Positions 17,008 to 26,211 of a stretch of 64,000 nt of DNA are shown one piece after another. Location of the stretch: NCBI RefSeq assembly GCF_001428805.1, contig NZ_LMIS01000001.1:558001-622000 (forward strand), read 5' to 3'. The position numbers and the translations under genes were made by a program. Numbering within the stretch: the stretch's first letter is position 1; each line of letters begins with the position of its first letter. Source of the stretch: Aeromicrobium sp. Root236. Its GTDB lineage: Bacteria > Actinomycetota > Actinomycetes > Propionibacteriales > Nocardioidaceae. The notes under the pieces were generated by a model. The model was not told where the DNA came from, did not search any database, and saw only the letters and a list, made by a program, of their open reading frames with translations.

Positions 17008-17047
17008 CCTTGAGCTTGTCGAAAGGACCTCGTCGACAAGCTCAAGG
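17008..17047. repeat. perfect 15-bp inverted repeat between convergent genes
   Basis: CCTTGAGCTTGTCGA (17008-17022) pairs exactly with TCGACAAGCTCAAGG (17033-17047) across a 10-nt spacer. It lies between the hydrolase stop and the convergent gcvP stop, so it can serve both genes as a terminator. Similar GAGCTTGTCGA palindromes are common dispersed elements in actinomycete genomes; this is the only copy noticed here. Confidence 0.75.
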
Positions 17048-17048
17048 T

Positions 17049-19868
17049 TCACTCGGCGAAGGCTTCGATCGGGGGGCAGGAGCAGGCGAGGTTGCGGTCG
17101 CCGTACGCCTGGTCGATCCGGCCCACCGGCGGCCAGTACTTGTCGTCGACGGAGCCGGCCGGGAAGGCACCGGTCTCGATCGAGTACGCGTGCTTCCAGT
17201 CGAGCAGCTCTCGCATCGTGTGCGGGGCGTGCACCAGCGGGTTGTCACCGTCGGCGTACTCCCCCGCCGCGACCGCGTCGATCTCGGCGCGGATCGCCAG
17301 CATCGCGTCGCAGAAGCGGTCGAGCTCGGCAAGGTCCTCGGACTCCGTGGGCTCGACCATCAACGTGCCGGGCACCGGGAAGCTCATCGTCGGGGCGTGG
17401 AAGCCGTAGTCGATGAGCCGCTTCGCGACGTCGTCGATGCTGAGCCCTGACGCCTTCGTGAGCGGCCTGACGTCGAGGATGCACTCGTGCGCCACCAGGC
17501 CGTTGTCGCCCGTGTAGAGCACCGGGAACGCGCTCTCGAGGCGCTTGGCGATGTAGTTGGCCGACAGCACCGCGACCGACGTGGCGTCGGTCAGTCCGTC
17601 AGCACCCATCATCGCGATGTACGCGTACGGGATCGGCAGGATGCCGGCGGAGCCGTAGGGGGCCGCGCTGATCGCTCCGACGCCCTCGCGCTTGCTCTCC
17701 ACCGGGTGCAGCGGGTGCGTCGGCAGGAACGGGACGAGGTGCTCGGCGACCGCGACGGGACCCACTCCGGGTCCTCCGCCGCCGTGCGGGATGCAGAACG
17801 TCTTGTGCAGGTTGAGGTGCGAGACGTCGCCGCCGAACTGACCGGGTGCGGCATGCCCCAGCAGCGCGTTGAGGTTGGCGCCGTCGACGTACACCTGACC
17901 ACCGTGACTGTGCACGATGTCGCAGAGCTCGGTGATGCCGTGCTCGTAGACGCCGTGCGTCGACGGGTAGGTCACCATGATCGCCGCGAGGTCGTCCGCG
18001 TGCGCCTCGCACTGCGCGCGCAGGTCGGCGAGGTCGACCTCGCCCTGGTCGGTGGACTTCACGATCACGACCCGCATGCCGGCCATGACGGCCGAGGCGG
18101 CGTTGGTGCCGTGCGCGGACGCCGGGATCAGGCACACGTTGCGGTGGTCGTCGCCACGGCTCAGGTGGTACGCCCGAATGGCCAGCAGGCCGGCGAACTC
18201 GCCCTGCGACCCGGCGTTGGGCTGGATCGACACTGCGGCGTAGCCGGTGACCTCGGCGAGCCACGACTCGAGCGTCTCGACGAGCTCGATCATCCCGGCG
18301 GCGTCCTCGGCCGGCACGAACGGGTGCAGGTCGGCGAAGCCGGGCCAGCTGATGGGCTCCATCTCGGCCGTCGCGTTGAGCTTCATGGTGCACGAGCCCA
18401 GCGGGATCATGCCGCGGTCGAGCGCGTAGTCGCGATCGCTGAGCTTGCGCAGGTAGCGCAGCATCTGGGTCTCGCTGTGGTGCTCGTGGAACACCGGGTG
18501 CGTCAGGATCTCGTCCGTGCGCAGCAGGTCGGCCGGGAGCGAGTCCGGAGCCTCGTCGACGCCGGCCACGCCGAAGGCGTTCCACACCGCGTCGAGGTGT
18601 GCGCTGGTCGTCGTCTCGTTGGTCGTGATGCCGACGTGATCGGCGTCGACCAGCCTCAGGTGGACGCCGGCCTCACGCGCCTTGGCGACGATGCCGGCCG
18701 CCTCGCCGGGAACCTGCGCCACGACGGTGTCGAAGAACCCGCCGTCGGCCACGTCGATGCCACCGGCGCGCAGGCCGGCAGCCAGCAGGCGTGCCGAACC
18801 GTTGACCTCACGCGCGATCTCGCGGAGGCCGTCGGGACCGTGATAGACGGCGTACATCGAGGCGGCGACGGCCAGCAGCACCTGCGCGGTGCAGATGTTG
18901 GACGTGGCCTTCTCGCGGCGGATGTGCTGCTCGCGAGTCTGCAGGGCCAGCCGGTACGCCGGACGGCCCGCGCTGTCGACCGAGACACCCACCAGGCGGC
19001 CGGGCAGGTGTCGCTCGAGTCCCTCGCGCACGGCCATGAAGCCCGCGTGCGGGCCGCCGTAGAACATCGGCACGCCGAACCGCTGGCTCGAGCCGACGAC
19101 GACGTCCGCGCCCATCGAACCCGGGGAGGCCAACAGCACGAGCGCCAGCGGGTCCGCCACGACGACGGCCAGGCCGCCCGAGGCGTGCGCAGCCTCGATG
19201 GCCGGACGCGGGTCCACGATCTGCCCATCGGTGCGCGGGTAGGCGATGATCGTGCCGGCCGCCTCGACATCGGGCACACCGGCAGCCAGGTCGGCCTCGA
19301 CGAGCTCGATCCCCAGGGCCTCGGCGCGCGTGTGGGTCACGGCGAGCGTCTGAGGGAGCAGCCCGGAGTCGATGATGATCGGCAGCGCGTCCTTGCCCTT
19401 GGTGGCCCGTCGGATCAGGGTCATGGCCTCGGCGACCGCGGTGCCCTCGTCGAGGAGCGACGAGTTGGCCGTCGTGAGACCGGTCAGGTCGGCGATCACG
19501 GTCTGGAAGTTGATCAGGGCCTCGAGCCGGCCCTGCGAGATCTCCGGCTGGTATGGCGTGTAGGCCGTGTACCAGGACGGGTCCTCGAGCACGTTGCGCC
19601 GGATCACCGGCGGGGTGACGGTCGGGTGATAGCCCAGGCCGATCATCGCGACACCGGGGTTGTTGCGGTCGGCGAGCCCACGCAGCGTCGCAAGCGCCTC
19701 CGACTCGGTCTGTGCGGCGGGCAGGTTGAGCGCGGTGGCGCTGCGGATGCCGGACGGGACGGCAGCGGCCATCAGGGCGTCGAGCGAGTCGTAGCCGACG
19801 CGGCGGACCATGGCGTCCTGGTCGGACGGGGTCGGACCGATGTGGCGACTGGCGAATGCGGATGGCAC
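17049..19868 (-). CDS. gcvP: glycine dehydrogenase (decarboxylating), P-protein
   Basis: Full-length 939-residue fused P-protein of the glycine cleavage system. It decarboxylates glycine on PLP and passes the aminomethyl group to lipoylated GcvH. The PLP lysine is about residue 689 in [18 protein letters not shown]. The N-terminal half starts [19 protein letters not shown] start. It is preceded by a glycine riboswitch and lies in the same neighbourhood as gcvH, as gcvB does in mycobacteria. gcvT is not in the window. Confidence 0.97.
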   Translation of the reverse strand: MPSAFASRHIGPTPSDQDAMVRRVGYDSLDALMAAAVPSGIRSATALNLPAAQTESEALATLRGLADRNNPGVAMIGLGYHPTVTPPVIRRNVLEDPSWYTAYTPYQPEISQGRLEALINFQTVIADLTGLTTANSSLLDEGTAVAEAMTLIRRATKGKDALPIIIDSGLLPQTLAVTHTRAEALGIELVEADLAAGVPDVEAAGTIIAYPRTDGQIVDPRPAIEAAHASGGLAVVVADPLALVLLASPGSMGADVVVGSSQRFGVPMFYGGPHAGFMAVREGLERHLPGRLVGVSVDSAGRPAYRLALQTREQHIRREKATSNICTAQVLLAVAASMYAVYHGPDGLREIAREVNGSARLLAAGLRAGGIDVADGGFFDTVVAQVPGEAAGIVAKAREAGVHLRLVDADHVGITTNETTTSAHLDAVWNAFGVAGVDEAPDSLPADLLRTDEILTHPVFHEHHSETQMLRYLRKLSDRDYALDRGMIPLGSCTMKLNATAEMEPISWPGFADLHPFVPAEDAAGMIELVETLESWLAEVTGYAAVSIQPNAGSQGEFAGLLAIRAYHLSRGDDHRNVCLIPASAHGTNAASAVMAGMRVVIVKSTDQGEVDLADLRAQCEAHADDLAAIMVTYPSTHGVYEHGITELCDIVHSHGGQVYVDGANLNALLGHAAPGQFGGDVSHLNLHKTFCIPHGGGGPGVGPVAVAEHLVPFLPTHPLHPVESKREGVGAISAAPYGSAGILPIPYAYIAMMGADGLTDATSVAVLSANYIAKRLESAFPVLYTGDNGLVAHECILDVRPLTKASGLSIDDVAKRLIDYGFHAPTMSFPVPGTLMVEPTESEDLAELDRFCDAMLAIRAEIDAVAAGEYADGDNPLVHAPHTMRELLDWKHAYSIETGAFPAGSVDDKYWPPVGRIDQAYGDRNLACSCPPIEAFAE

Positions 19869-19958
19869 GAGGGAGCTCCCGAAGGTAGAGGCGTCGAACT
19901 ACGCCTCCCCTTCTGTCACTCCCGACCGCGAGGTCAGGTGCTCCAGAATTGCCTCGGT

Positions 19959-20035
19959 CGCGTGGTCCTTGGTGCCTGAGAGGTTCCGGGGAGGAATTGC
20001 CCCTTCGGCGCCGCCTGGGCGAACTCTCCCACGCG
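19959..20035 (-). ncRNA. glycine riboswitch, single visible aptamer
   Basis: On the minus strand the conserved series GGGAGAG, GCCGAAGGGGCAA, CCCCGGAACCTCTCAGGCA and CCAAGGACC appears in order, closed by P1 pairing CGCGTGG (19959-19965) with CCACGCG (20029-20035). It sits about 90 nt before gcvP, so glycine probably turns the gene on. No second aptamer is visible on either side. The segment between aptamer and start codon holds two more small stems that may be the expression platform. Confidence 0.92.
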
Positions 20036-20083
20036 CGGTCGACAGCAGCACCAGCCTACCAAGGTGGTGCCGAGACGTATCGT

Positions 20084-20668
20084 CTAGGAGCTGAGGCGGG
20101 CGCGGCGGCGAGCGGCGAGCTCGTCGTCGGCGAGGCTGATCTCGACCGCGCGCTCGCTCGGGAGCTCGTGGAGCGAGCCCTCGATCTCCTTCCACACACC
20201 GCCGATCGCGATGCCGAACACGCCCTGGCCGCCCTGCAGGAGGTCGATGACCTCGTCGGCCGAGCGGCACTCGTAGACGCTGGCGCCGTCGCTCATGAGC
20301 GTGACCTGCGTCAGGTCGTCGGTGCCGCGGGCGCGAAGGTGGTCGATCGCGATGCGGATCTGCTGCAACGAGACCCCGGCGTCGAGCAGACGCTTGATGA
20401 TCTTGAGCAGCAGGATGTCCTTGAACGAGTAGAGGCGCTGCGTGCCTGAACCGGTCGCCGAGCGTACGGTCGGCTCGACCAGCCCCGTGCGGGCCCAGTA
20501 GTCGAGCTGGCGATAGGTGATCCCGGCTGCGCTGCACGCGGTCGGACCGCGGAATCCGGCGTCCTCCGGGAGCGGGGAGACATCATCGGTGAACAGGAGG
20601 CCTTGGTCGCTGGCCTCTGCCACGGCTTGCGTGGTGGCCGTGACGTCGTCGTCGCGTGACTCGATCAT
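20084..20668 (-). CDS. MerR-family regulator (Rv1830-like)
   Basis: 194-residue MerR protein. The helix-turn-helix and wing are ACSAAGITYRQLDYWARTGLVEPTVRSATGSGTQRLYSFKD, followed by an effector/dimerisation region (LMSDGASVYECRSADEVIDLLQGGQGVFGIAI). Its position beside the BFN nuclease, ftsR and garA matches Rv1830 of M. tuberculosis. I start at the ATG MIESRDDDV (20668). A palindrome upstream (20715-20743) could be its own operator. Confidence 0.88.
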   Translation of the reverse strand: MIESRDDDVTATTQAVAEASDQGLLFTDDVSPLPEDAGFRGPTACSAAGITYRQLDYWARTGLVEPTVRSATGSGTQRLYSFKDILLLKIIKRLLDAGVSLQQIRIAIDHLRARGTDDLTQVTLMSDGASVYECRSADEVIDLLQGGQGVFGIAIGGVWKEIEGSLHELPSERAVEISLADDELAARRRARLSS

Positions 20669-20714
20669 CCGAAAATGCCTTCCAATGCTGGTATTGGGGA
20701 AGACTACCTCCACG

Positions 20715-20743
20715 GAACTACATCCGTGTACCTTCGGTAGTTC
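20715..20743. promoter_or_regulatory. palindrome upstream of the MerR gene
   Basis: GAACTAC (20715-20721) and GTAGTTC (20737-20743) are perfect inverted repeats separated by 15 bp. They lie 47 bp upstream of the MerR-family start. MerR regulators commonly bind dyads between -35 and -10 of their own promoter; autoregulation is inferred. Confidence 0.35.
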
Positions 20744-20834
20744 TCTCAAGGTAAGGGTGAGACTTTGCCAAAGCAACGACCGAGCGCAAAACCGGGCGTG
20801 TCGCGGACCTCAACCCTCACGTAAGACTTGAGGG

Positions 20835-21311
20835 TCACGCCTCGGGCGGCTTCTCGAAGTCCTCGGGCGAGATCTCGTCGAGGAACTCACGGAACTTCTC
20901 GATCTCCTCGTCCTCGTCGGTGGTCGCGAGGATGCCGGCCTCGTCGAGCACGTCCTCGGCGCACAGGATCCGGGCCCCCGACCGCAGGGCCAGGGCGATC
21001 GAGTCCGACGGCCGGGCCTCGACCTCAGAGCCCGAGGCGAAGATTAAGTTGGCGTAGAAGATCCCCTCGCGAACGTCGATGATCTGCACCTCGTTGAGCT
21101 CGTCGCCGAGTGCCTCGACGATCCGCTGCATCAGCTCGTGCGTCAGCGGCCGGGCCGTGACCGTCCCCTGTTGGGCGTACGCGATTGCTGACGCCTCGAC
21201 GGCACCGATCCAGATCGGCAGGTAGCGGCCGCCGTCGAGCTCCCGGAGGAGCACCAGCGGCTGGTTGGTCGGCATCTCGACCCGTACCCCCACGACCTCG
21301 ACCTCGCGCAC
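20835..21311 (-). CDS. bifunctional nuclease-domain (BFN, DUF151) protein
   Basis: 158-residue protein of the BFN/DUF151 family (Rv1829-like). The domain covers about 1-135 with RYLPIWIGAVEASAIA, RPLTHELM and ARPSDSIALALRSGARI. The C-terminus is very acidic (DEDEEIEKFREFLDEISPEDFE). Plant members have DNase and RNase activity; the bacterial role is unproven. GTG start at 21311, 4 bp after the ftsR stop codon, indicates co-transcription. Confidence 0.9.
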   Translation of the reverse strand: MREVEVVGVRVEMPTNQPLVLLRELDGGRYLPIWIGAVEASAIAYAQQGTVTARPLTHELMQRIVEALGDELNEVQIIDVREGIFYANLIFASGSEVEARPSDSIALALRSGARILCAEDVLDEAGILATTDEDEEIEKFREFLDEISPEDFEKPPEA

Positions 21312-21315
21312 CGGA

Positions 21316-22035
21316 CTAACCGCGCAATCGGCTTCTGACCAGGACCGTCTGCAGTCGCACGGACAAGGCCGCTAGCGCCGACACGGTCTGCTCGCTGGCC
21401 TCCTTGTCGAGCTGGCGCGCGCGGGGCGTCACGACCTGCTCGAACAGCGCGACCTCGCGGTCGGCCGCCGTCCGGAAGATGCGGAGGTGGCGCGGCTCGA
21501 TGCCGAGCTCGACGAACTCCCCCACCAGCGCCGCGACCTGCAGCGCCTCGCCGTCGTAGTAGGTCTGGGTGGGCCGGCGATCGATCAGGCCGAACTCCTC
21601 GATCGCGTCGAGGGTGCCGGAGTCGATGCCAGCGGATTCGAGCAGCTCCTCACGCGACAGGCGTACGTGGCTCTTGGGCTCCGCGAACGTCTCACCGGTC
21701 GGGAGGCCGTCGGCGGCCAGGCTCAACCGAGGGACGCGGGTCGCACCGCGGAGCTCGGTGTCGGGCACGACGCCCCGGTCCAGGTCGTCGAGCACCTGGC
21801 GGATGTGGCTCAACGGCCAGAACTTGTCGCGCTGCTGACGCAGGATGAACCGCAGGCGCTCGACGTCACCGAACGAGAACTTGCGGTAGCCCGACGACGT
21901 ACGCTCCGGCTCCAGCAGACCCTCGGACTCGAGGTAGCGGATCTTGGTGATCGTGAGGTCGGGAAACTCTGGTAGGAGCTCATCGAGCACCTTGCCGATG
22001 CCGAGGCGGGACAGCTCCGGCAGCGGCTCCGTCAC
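21316..22035 (-). CDS. ftsR: MerR-family cell-division regulator FtsR-like
   Basis: 239-residue MerR protein matching FtsR/Rv1828. It begins LGIGKVLDELLPEFPDLTITKIRYLESEGLLEPERTSSGYRKFSFGDVERLRFIL, which holds the HTH, then a C-terminal helical region. FtsR activates ftsZ transcription in Corynebacterium glutamicum. The GTG start overlaps the garA stop as GTGA. The linked garA-ftsR pair is conserved across Actinobacteria. Confidence 0.9.
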   Translation of the reverse strand: MTEPLPELSRLGIGKVLDELLPEFPDLTITKIRYLESEGLLEPERTSSGYRKFSFGDVERLRFILRQQRDKFWPLSHIRQVLDDLDRGVVPDTELRGATRVPRLSLAADGLPTGETFAEPKSHVRLSREELLESAGIDSGTLDAIEEFGLIDRRPTQTYYDGEALQVAALVGEFVELGIEPRHLRIFRTAADREVALFEQVVTPRARQLDKEASEQTVSALAALSVRLQTVLVRSRLRG

Positions 22036-22484
22036 GCTCCGCCCTTCAGGGCTCCGGCGAAGTAGATCAGGCGGTACTTGCCGATCTGCACCTCATCGCC
22101 GCCCGACAAGGTCACTTCGTTGTCGATGCGGTCACGGTTGACGTAGCTGCCGTTGAGGCTGCCCAGGTCGGCGATCGCGTAGCCCGCCTCGCTGCGCGTG
22201 AACGTGGCGTGGCGACGCGAGACGCTGATGTCGTCGAGGAAGATGTCGCTGTCGGGGTGCCGGCCCACCGTGACGACGTCGCTGTCGAGCAGGAACCGCG
22301 CTCCCGAGTCGGGCCCGCGCTGCACCAGCAGCATCGCGCTGCCGGCCGGCAGGTTCTCGACCGCCGAGACGTCGGACGCGGACATCTCCTCGGTGTCGGC
22401 ATCGAGGATCGGGATGTGCGTCGTGTCATCGCTCGGAGGCACTGGTCCGGCGGTTTCGTCGGGCTCGTGGTCCGGCGTTGACAT
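22032..22484 (-). CDS. garA: FHA-domain metabolic switch GarA-like
   Basis: 150-residue forkhead-associated protein. FHA residues: GR (74-75), SRRH (89-92) and LNGSYVN (110-116). In mycobacteria GarA regulates 2-oxoglutarate dehydrogenase and glutamate dehydrogenase and is switched off by PknB/PknG phosphorylation of an N-terminal ETTSVF motif. Here the corresponding motif reads DDTTHIPIL (Thr21-Thr22). A GTG at 22493 is in frame, but AGGAG (22493-22497) overlaps it and stands 8 nt before the ATG at 22484, so the ATG is chosen. Confidence 0.9.
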   Translation of the reverse strand: MSTPDHEPDETAGPVPPSDDTTHIPILDADTEEMSASDVSAVENLPAGSAMLLVQRGPDSGARFLLDSDVVTVGRHPDSDIFLDDISVSRRHATFTRSEAGYAIADLGSLNGSYVNRDRIDNEVTLSGGDEVQIGKYRLIYFAGALKGGA

Positions 22485-22492
22485 CGGGTTCA

Positions 22493-22497
22493 CTCCT
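22493..22497 (-). promoter_or_regulatory. ribosome binding site deciding the garA start
   Basis: AGGAG lies 8 nt upstream of the ATG at 22484. It overlaps the alternative in-frame GTG (22491-22493), which therefore has no usable RBS spacing. Confidence 0.65.
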
Positions 22498-22575
22498 GAA
22501 AAGTCGTGGTCTTGAGTACGGGTTGAGACTTCGTCTCCAACTTAGCACCCGCGCGCTCACGACACGCCGTGATCG

Positions 22576-22953
22576 TCAGTCGGAGACGAGTGCGGAGTAG
22601 GCCTCGGCCTCGAGCAGCGACGCCGTCGGCTCCTCCTCGGCCGTGCGCACCTTGATGAGCCAGCCCTCGCCGTAGGGGTCGGAGTTGATGACCTCGGGCC
22701 CTCCGTCGAGCGCGTCGTTGCGGGACACGACCTCGCCGGACAGCGGCGAGAAGATGTCGGAGACCGACTTGGTGGACTCCAGCTCGCCGATCACGGCGCC
22801 GGCCTCGACCCGGTCCCCCACGGCGGGCAGCTCGACGTAGACGATGTCGCCGAGCTGGTCCTGGGCGAAGTCGGTGATGCCGATCGTCGCAATGTCCTCG
22901 TCGAGGCGCACCCACTCGTGCTCTTCGCTGTAGTAGAGGTCCTCAGGGATCAC
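22576..22953 (-). CDS. gcvH: glycine cleavage system H protein
   Basis: 125-residue lipoyl carrier. The lipoylated residue is Lys62 in GELESTKSVSDIFSPLSGEV. The start IPEDLYYSEEHEWVRL and the end LLEAEAYSALVSD are typical. It shuttles the aminomethyl intermediate between GcvP and GcvT. GTG start at 22953. It lies between the DUF881 gene and garA, exactly as Rv1826. Confidence 0.97.
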   Translation of the reverse strand: MIPEDLYYSEEHEWVRLDEDIATIGITDFAQDQLGDIVYVELPAVGDRVEAGAVIGELESTKSVSDIFSPLSGEVVSRNDALDGGPEVINSDPYGEGWLIKVRTAEEEPTASLLEAEAYSALVSD

Positions 22954-22970
22954 CGCGTGCTCCTAATCGG

Positions 22971-23675
22971 TCAAGATGATGGTCGAGCGTACTCAGGGGT
23001 CGTGGCGTCTGCCAGGGCCGTGATCGTGACCTTGTCCTTCTTGGTCACGGTCGCCGTGCCACCTCGCGTCGCGATGGTGTCGATGAGTCCGCCGGGAAAG
23101 CGTACCGCCCCGAGGAGCACCGATGGGTCGCCTATCGCCTCGATGACGTACGGCCGCTTGATCTCGCGTCCGCCGACCCGGATGGCGTCGTCCTCGTCGA
23201 GGAGATAGGTCTGCGCGATGACCCGGGCCACCCCGTTGATCGCAATGGCCTCGGCCCCGGCGCTGCGCAGCTCCTCGACCGCATCGAGCAGCGCGGACGC
23301 GTCGATGTCCTTGTTGGGGTCCTGGATGACGACCTCGACGCCGGGACCTGTCGCACCGGACGTGCCGGCGAGGATCGCGAGCTGCTCGGCGCGGAGCTTG
23401 GCCTGCTTCTCGGCCTGCTCGCTCCGCTTGGTGCTGCTGAGCAGGTCGTTGCGTGTCGTCGTGAGCTCGTCGATTTGGGTGCCGAGTCGCTCGTTGGCTG
23501 CGTCGAGGGACTTGAGCAGCTCGACGAGGTCGTCGCCGCGGACGTTCGAGTAGTCGCCGGTGTCCTTCTCGTTGATCTGCGCCACGATCGCGAGGCCCAG
23601 GATGCCGAGCAGGACCGCGACCGTGACCAGCGGAAAGGTCGGCCGCAGGAGCGAGCGCCAGCGCGACTCAGGCAT
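22971..23675 (-). CDS. DUF881 protein (Rv1825-like)
   Basis: 234 residues: one membrane helix (about 15-33), a coiled coil (about 50-95, rich in Leu, Glu and Lys), then the DUF881 domain with GPGVEVVIQDP, ELRSAGAEAIAINGVAR and FPGGLIDTI. Probably exposed on the outer face of the membrane. The ATG at 23675 overlaps the sbp stop by 8 bp. DUF881 proteins occur in the pgsA-gcvH block of most Actinobacteria; function unresolved, envelope or division related by context. Confidence 0.88.
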   Translation of the reverse strand: MPESRWRSLLRPTFPLVTVAVLLGILGLAIVAQINEKDTGDYSNVRGDDLVELLKSLDAANERLGTQIDELTTTRNDLLSSTKRSEQAEKQAKLRAEQLAILAGTSGATGPGVEVVIQDPNKDIDASALLDAVEELRSAGAEAIAINGVARVIAQTYLLDEDDAIRVGGREIKRPYVIEAIGDPSVLLGAVRFPGGLIDTIATRGGTATVTKKDKVTITALADATTPEYARPSS

Positions 23676-24000
23676 GGAAGATCCTCCGTCGGATCGCCGC
23701 GGCGTTGGCGAAGATACGGATGCCGAGCACGACCACCACGCCCGTCGACAGCTGTGAGCCCACGCCCAGCTGGTCGCCGAGGTAGACCATGAACGCGGCA
23801 ATGACGACGTTGGAGATGAACGACACCACGAACACCCGGTCGTTGAACCGGCGCTCGCCGAGCGCACGCAGGGCGCCGATGACGGCGTCGAGCGCCGCGA
23901 CGATCGCGATCGGCAGGTAGGGCTGCAGATCGGTGGGCACCGTCGGCTTGAACAGCAGTCCGGCCACGACGCCGACGACCAGGCCGATGACCGGGATCAT
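23668..24000 (-). CDS. sbp: small basic protein Sbp (DUF1290)
   Basis: 110-residue membrane protein with three helices (about 2-16, 30-50 and 56-75) plus a final amphipathic one, ending RIFANAAAIRRRIFHA. It matches the small basic protein family found next to division genes in Gram-positive bacteria and Rv1824. It sits between two DUF881 genes and overlaps both (ATGA upstream, 8 bp downstream), so the three are likely one complex. Confidence 0.9.
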   Translation of the reverse strand: MIPVIGLVVGVVAGLLFKPTVPTDLQPYLPIAIVAALDAVIGALRALGERRFNDRVFVVSFISNVVIAAFMVYLGDQLGVGSQLSTGVVVVLGIRIFANAAAIRRRIFHA

Positions 24001-24794
24001 TCTTCCCCCTTGATGGCTTTGGCATGCAGGGTCGTCATGCGCTTCTTCGGGACTGCGGGAACGGAGAGGTCAGACGATGGTGTCATGCCGAACTGCACGT
24101 CAGCGTACTTTTGCCGCGCCGCCCAGTAGTGACCTGCTGGATTGTCCTGGAACCGCTGGAGCAACGTGTCGCTGGGGCCGATCGCCACGACGGAGTAGGG
24201 CGGCGCGATGTCGGTGTAGTTGACGTTGATCGCGCCGTTCGCGTAGTGGATGCCGGTGAGCGAGCCGATGCGCTCGCCGTTGATCGACACCGCCTCGGCG
24301 CCGGCGTACCAGAGACCGTTGACGAGGATCTGGAGGTCCGAGTCCGTGATCTCGCCGTCGTCGTTGTCCTGCGTGCTGGGGCCGGCCACGACCGTGATGC
24401 CGGGACCCGTGACGGCCAGGTCGCCGGTCTCGACGCGCACGTTCTGGTAGGCCGGGTCGAATCGGTCGACCGAGGTCGAGAGGTCCTCGACCTGCTTGCG
24501 AAGCCGCTCGGCGGTCGCCTCACGGGTGGTCTGCAGCTTCTTGCGGGCCGCCACGTCACTGATGAGCGTGCTGCGCTCGCGCTCGGTCGCGGGGCGGTCG
24601 TTGCGGGTCTGCACCGCGGCGACCATCACCAGCAGCGCGAACGCCGCCAGGACGAGCCCGGTGAGCGGCGTGTTGAACTCGCGCGACTGGGCGTAGTCGC
24701 CGGCCCGGACGACGTAGTAGTCGTCGTCGAGCGCAGTGTCAGCGATCTGCTCGAGCAGGCCCTCGGCCCGCTGCGGCGCCTCCGGCCCGGACAC
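23997..24794 (-). CDS. DUF881 protein (Rv1823-like)
   Basis: 265 residues. A cytoplasmic N-terminus with DTALDDDYYVVRAGD is followed by a membrane helix (about 42-60), a coiled-coil stretch and a DUF881 domain (VTGPGITVVAGPS, LQILVNGLWYAGAEAVSINGERI). GTG start with only 1 bp between it and the pgsA stop. It is paralogous to the second DUF881 protein two genes downstream. Confidence 0.87.
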   Translation of the reverse strand: MSGPEAPQRAEGLLEQIADTALDDDYYVVRAGDYAQSREFNTPLTGLVLAAFALLVMVAAVQTRNDRPATERERSTLISDVAARKKLQTTREATAERLRKQVEDLSTSVDRFDPAYQNVRVETGDLAVTGPGITVVAGPSTQDNDDGEITDSDLQILVNGLWYAGAEAVSINGERIGSLTGIHYANGAINVNYTDIAPPYSVVAIGPSDTLLQRFQDNPAGHYWAARQKYADVQFGMTPSSDLSVPAVPKKRMTTLHAKAIKGEE

Positions 24795-24795
24795 G

Positions 24796-25371
24796 TCAGC
24801 TCCGGACGACGGGCGCCGTCGAGGTCATGAGCCGGCGCACCTGGAAGGCGTACAGGACGCCTCCCCACCAGTAGAGCGCCACGCCCCAGATCGTGAACGC
24901 CCAGCCGAAGACGTTGGCGAGGTCGGCCACGGTGCCGGTCGCGTCACCCAGCAGCAGCAGCGGGAAGGCGTAGAGCAGGCTCGCCGTGGCGGCCTTGCCG
25001 AGGAAGTGGACGGGCAACGAGCTGTAGCCACGCGTGCGCAGGAACGGCACGAGGCTGAACAGGAAGACGTCGCGCAACGGCAGGATCACGGCCAGCCACC
25101 ACGGGATGATGTCGCGGTAGCCCAGGCCGATCACGACGGCGAGGATGAAGAACCGGTCAGCAACGGGGTCGAGGATCGCGCCGATCTTGGACGTCTGGTT
25201 GAGCCGCCGGGCCAGCTTGCCGTCGAGGTAGTCGGTGATGCCGGAGACCATCAGGACGGCCAGCGCCAGCTCGTCCCACTTGGGTCCGAGCACGAGCCAC
25301 AGGAACACCGGGACGAGCAGCAGGCGTACGAAGCTGAGGGCGTTGGGGATCGTGAGGATGCGCTCCTCCAT
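24796..25371 (-). CDS. pgsA: CDP-alcohol phosphatidyltransferase (PgsA2-like)
   Basis: 191-residue integral membrane enzyme of phospholipid head-group transfer. The catalytic motif DYLDGKLARRLNQTSKIGAILDPVADR fits D-x2-D-G-x2-A-R-x8-G-x3-D-x3-D. It opens ILTIPNALSFVRLL, typical of phosphatidylglycerol-phosphate synthases. The position before DUF881 matches Rv1822 (pgsA2). The ATG at 25371 is chosen; the frame is open further upstream but runs into the divergent sod promoter region. Confidence 0.9.
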   Translation of the reverse strand: MEERILTIPNALSFVRLLLVPVFLWLVLGPKWDELALAVLMVSGITDYLDGKLARRLNQTSKIGAILDPVADRFFILAVVIGLGYRDIIPWWLAVILPLRDVFLFSLVPFLRTRGYSSLPVHFLGKAATASLLYAFPLLLLGDATGTVADLANVFGWAFTIWGVALYWWGGVLYAFQVRRLMTSTAPVVRS

Positions 25372-25581
25372 CTCGATCCTCCTCGTACGTCGTGGTCGTT
25401 CCCCCCGGAATGTCCACAGACAGACTAGGACATGCGTACTGGTGTGAAGGCGCCGGACACGGGCGCGCTGCCCACGGGTTGGGCACCGCCGTTGCGTACG
25501 GGAACAGGACTGACAGACTGGCAGTTGAAACGCATACAACTACACACCGGGCACACGAGGTGCCCCGTCCCGAGGAGGATC

Positions 25582-26199
25582 GTGGCTGACTACACACTTC
25601 CGGATCTGCCGTACGACTACGGCGCACTGGATCCGCACATTTCGGGCAAGATCATGGAGCTTCACCACTCGAAGCATCATCAGAACTACGTCAACGGCCT
25701 GAACACCGCGCTCGAGAAGCTCGAAGAGGCGCGCAGCACCGAGGCCCACGACACGATCAACCTGCTGGAGAAGAACCTCGCGTTCAACCTCGGCGGTCAC
25801 ATCAACCACTCGATCTTCTGGAAGAACCTCTCCCCCGAGGGCGGCGACAAGCCCGACGGCGAGCTGGGCGCCGCGATCGACGACAACTTCGGCTCGTTCG
25901 ACGCGTTCCGCGCGCAGTTCGAGGCGTCGGCGCTGGGCCTGCAGGGCTCCGGCTGGGCGATCCTGGCCTGGGACACGCTGGGCCAGCGGCTGATCAACGT
26001 GCAGCTGTTCGACCAGCAGAACAACATCCCGGCGACGCTGATCCCGATCATCCAGCTGGACATGTGGGAGCACGCGTTCTACCTCGACTACCTCAACGTC
26101 AAGGGCGACTACGTCAAGGCGTGGTGGAACATCGCGAACTGGGCCGACGCGCAGGCGCGGTTCACCGCAGCAACCTCCGGCGGCCAGATCATCTTCTGA
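25582..26199 (+). CDS. sodA: superoxide dismutase, Fe/Mn family
   Basis: 205-residue cytoplasmic Mn/Fe superoxide dismutase. N-terminal [34 protein letters not shown] contains the first metal histidine; [12 protein letters not shown] and [12 protein letters not shown] supply the other ligands (His, Asp, His). It starts at GTG 25582 after GAGGAGGA; earlier in-frame codons encode divergent promoter sequence. Metal preference cannot be read with certainty. A terminator follows. Confidence 0.96.
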   Translation: MADYTLPDLPYDYGALDPHISGKIMELHHSKHHQNYVNGLNTALEKLEEARSTEAHDTINLLEKNLAFNLGGHINHSIFWKNLSPEGGDKPDGELGAAIDDNFGSFDAFRAQFEASALGLQGSGWAILAWDTLGQRLINVQLFDQQNNIPATLIPIIQLDMWEHAFYLDYLNVKGDYVKAWWNIANWADAQARFTAATSGGQIIF

Positions 26200-26211
26200 C
26201 CGGCGACACGG

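Noticed and set aside
19868-19958. Second glycine aptamer between the first aptamer and gcvP
   Set aside because: The conserved GCCGAAGG and CTCAGGCA blocks are not repeated there.
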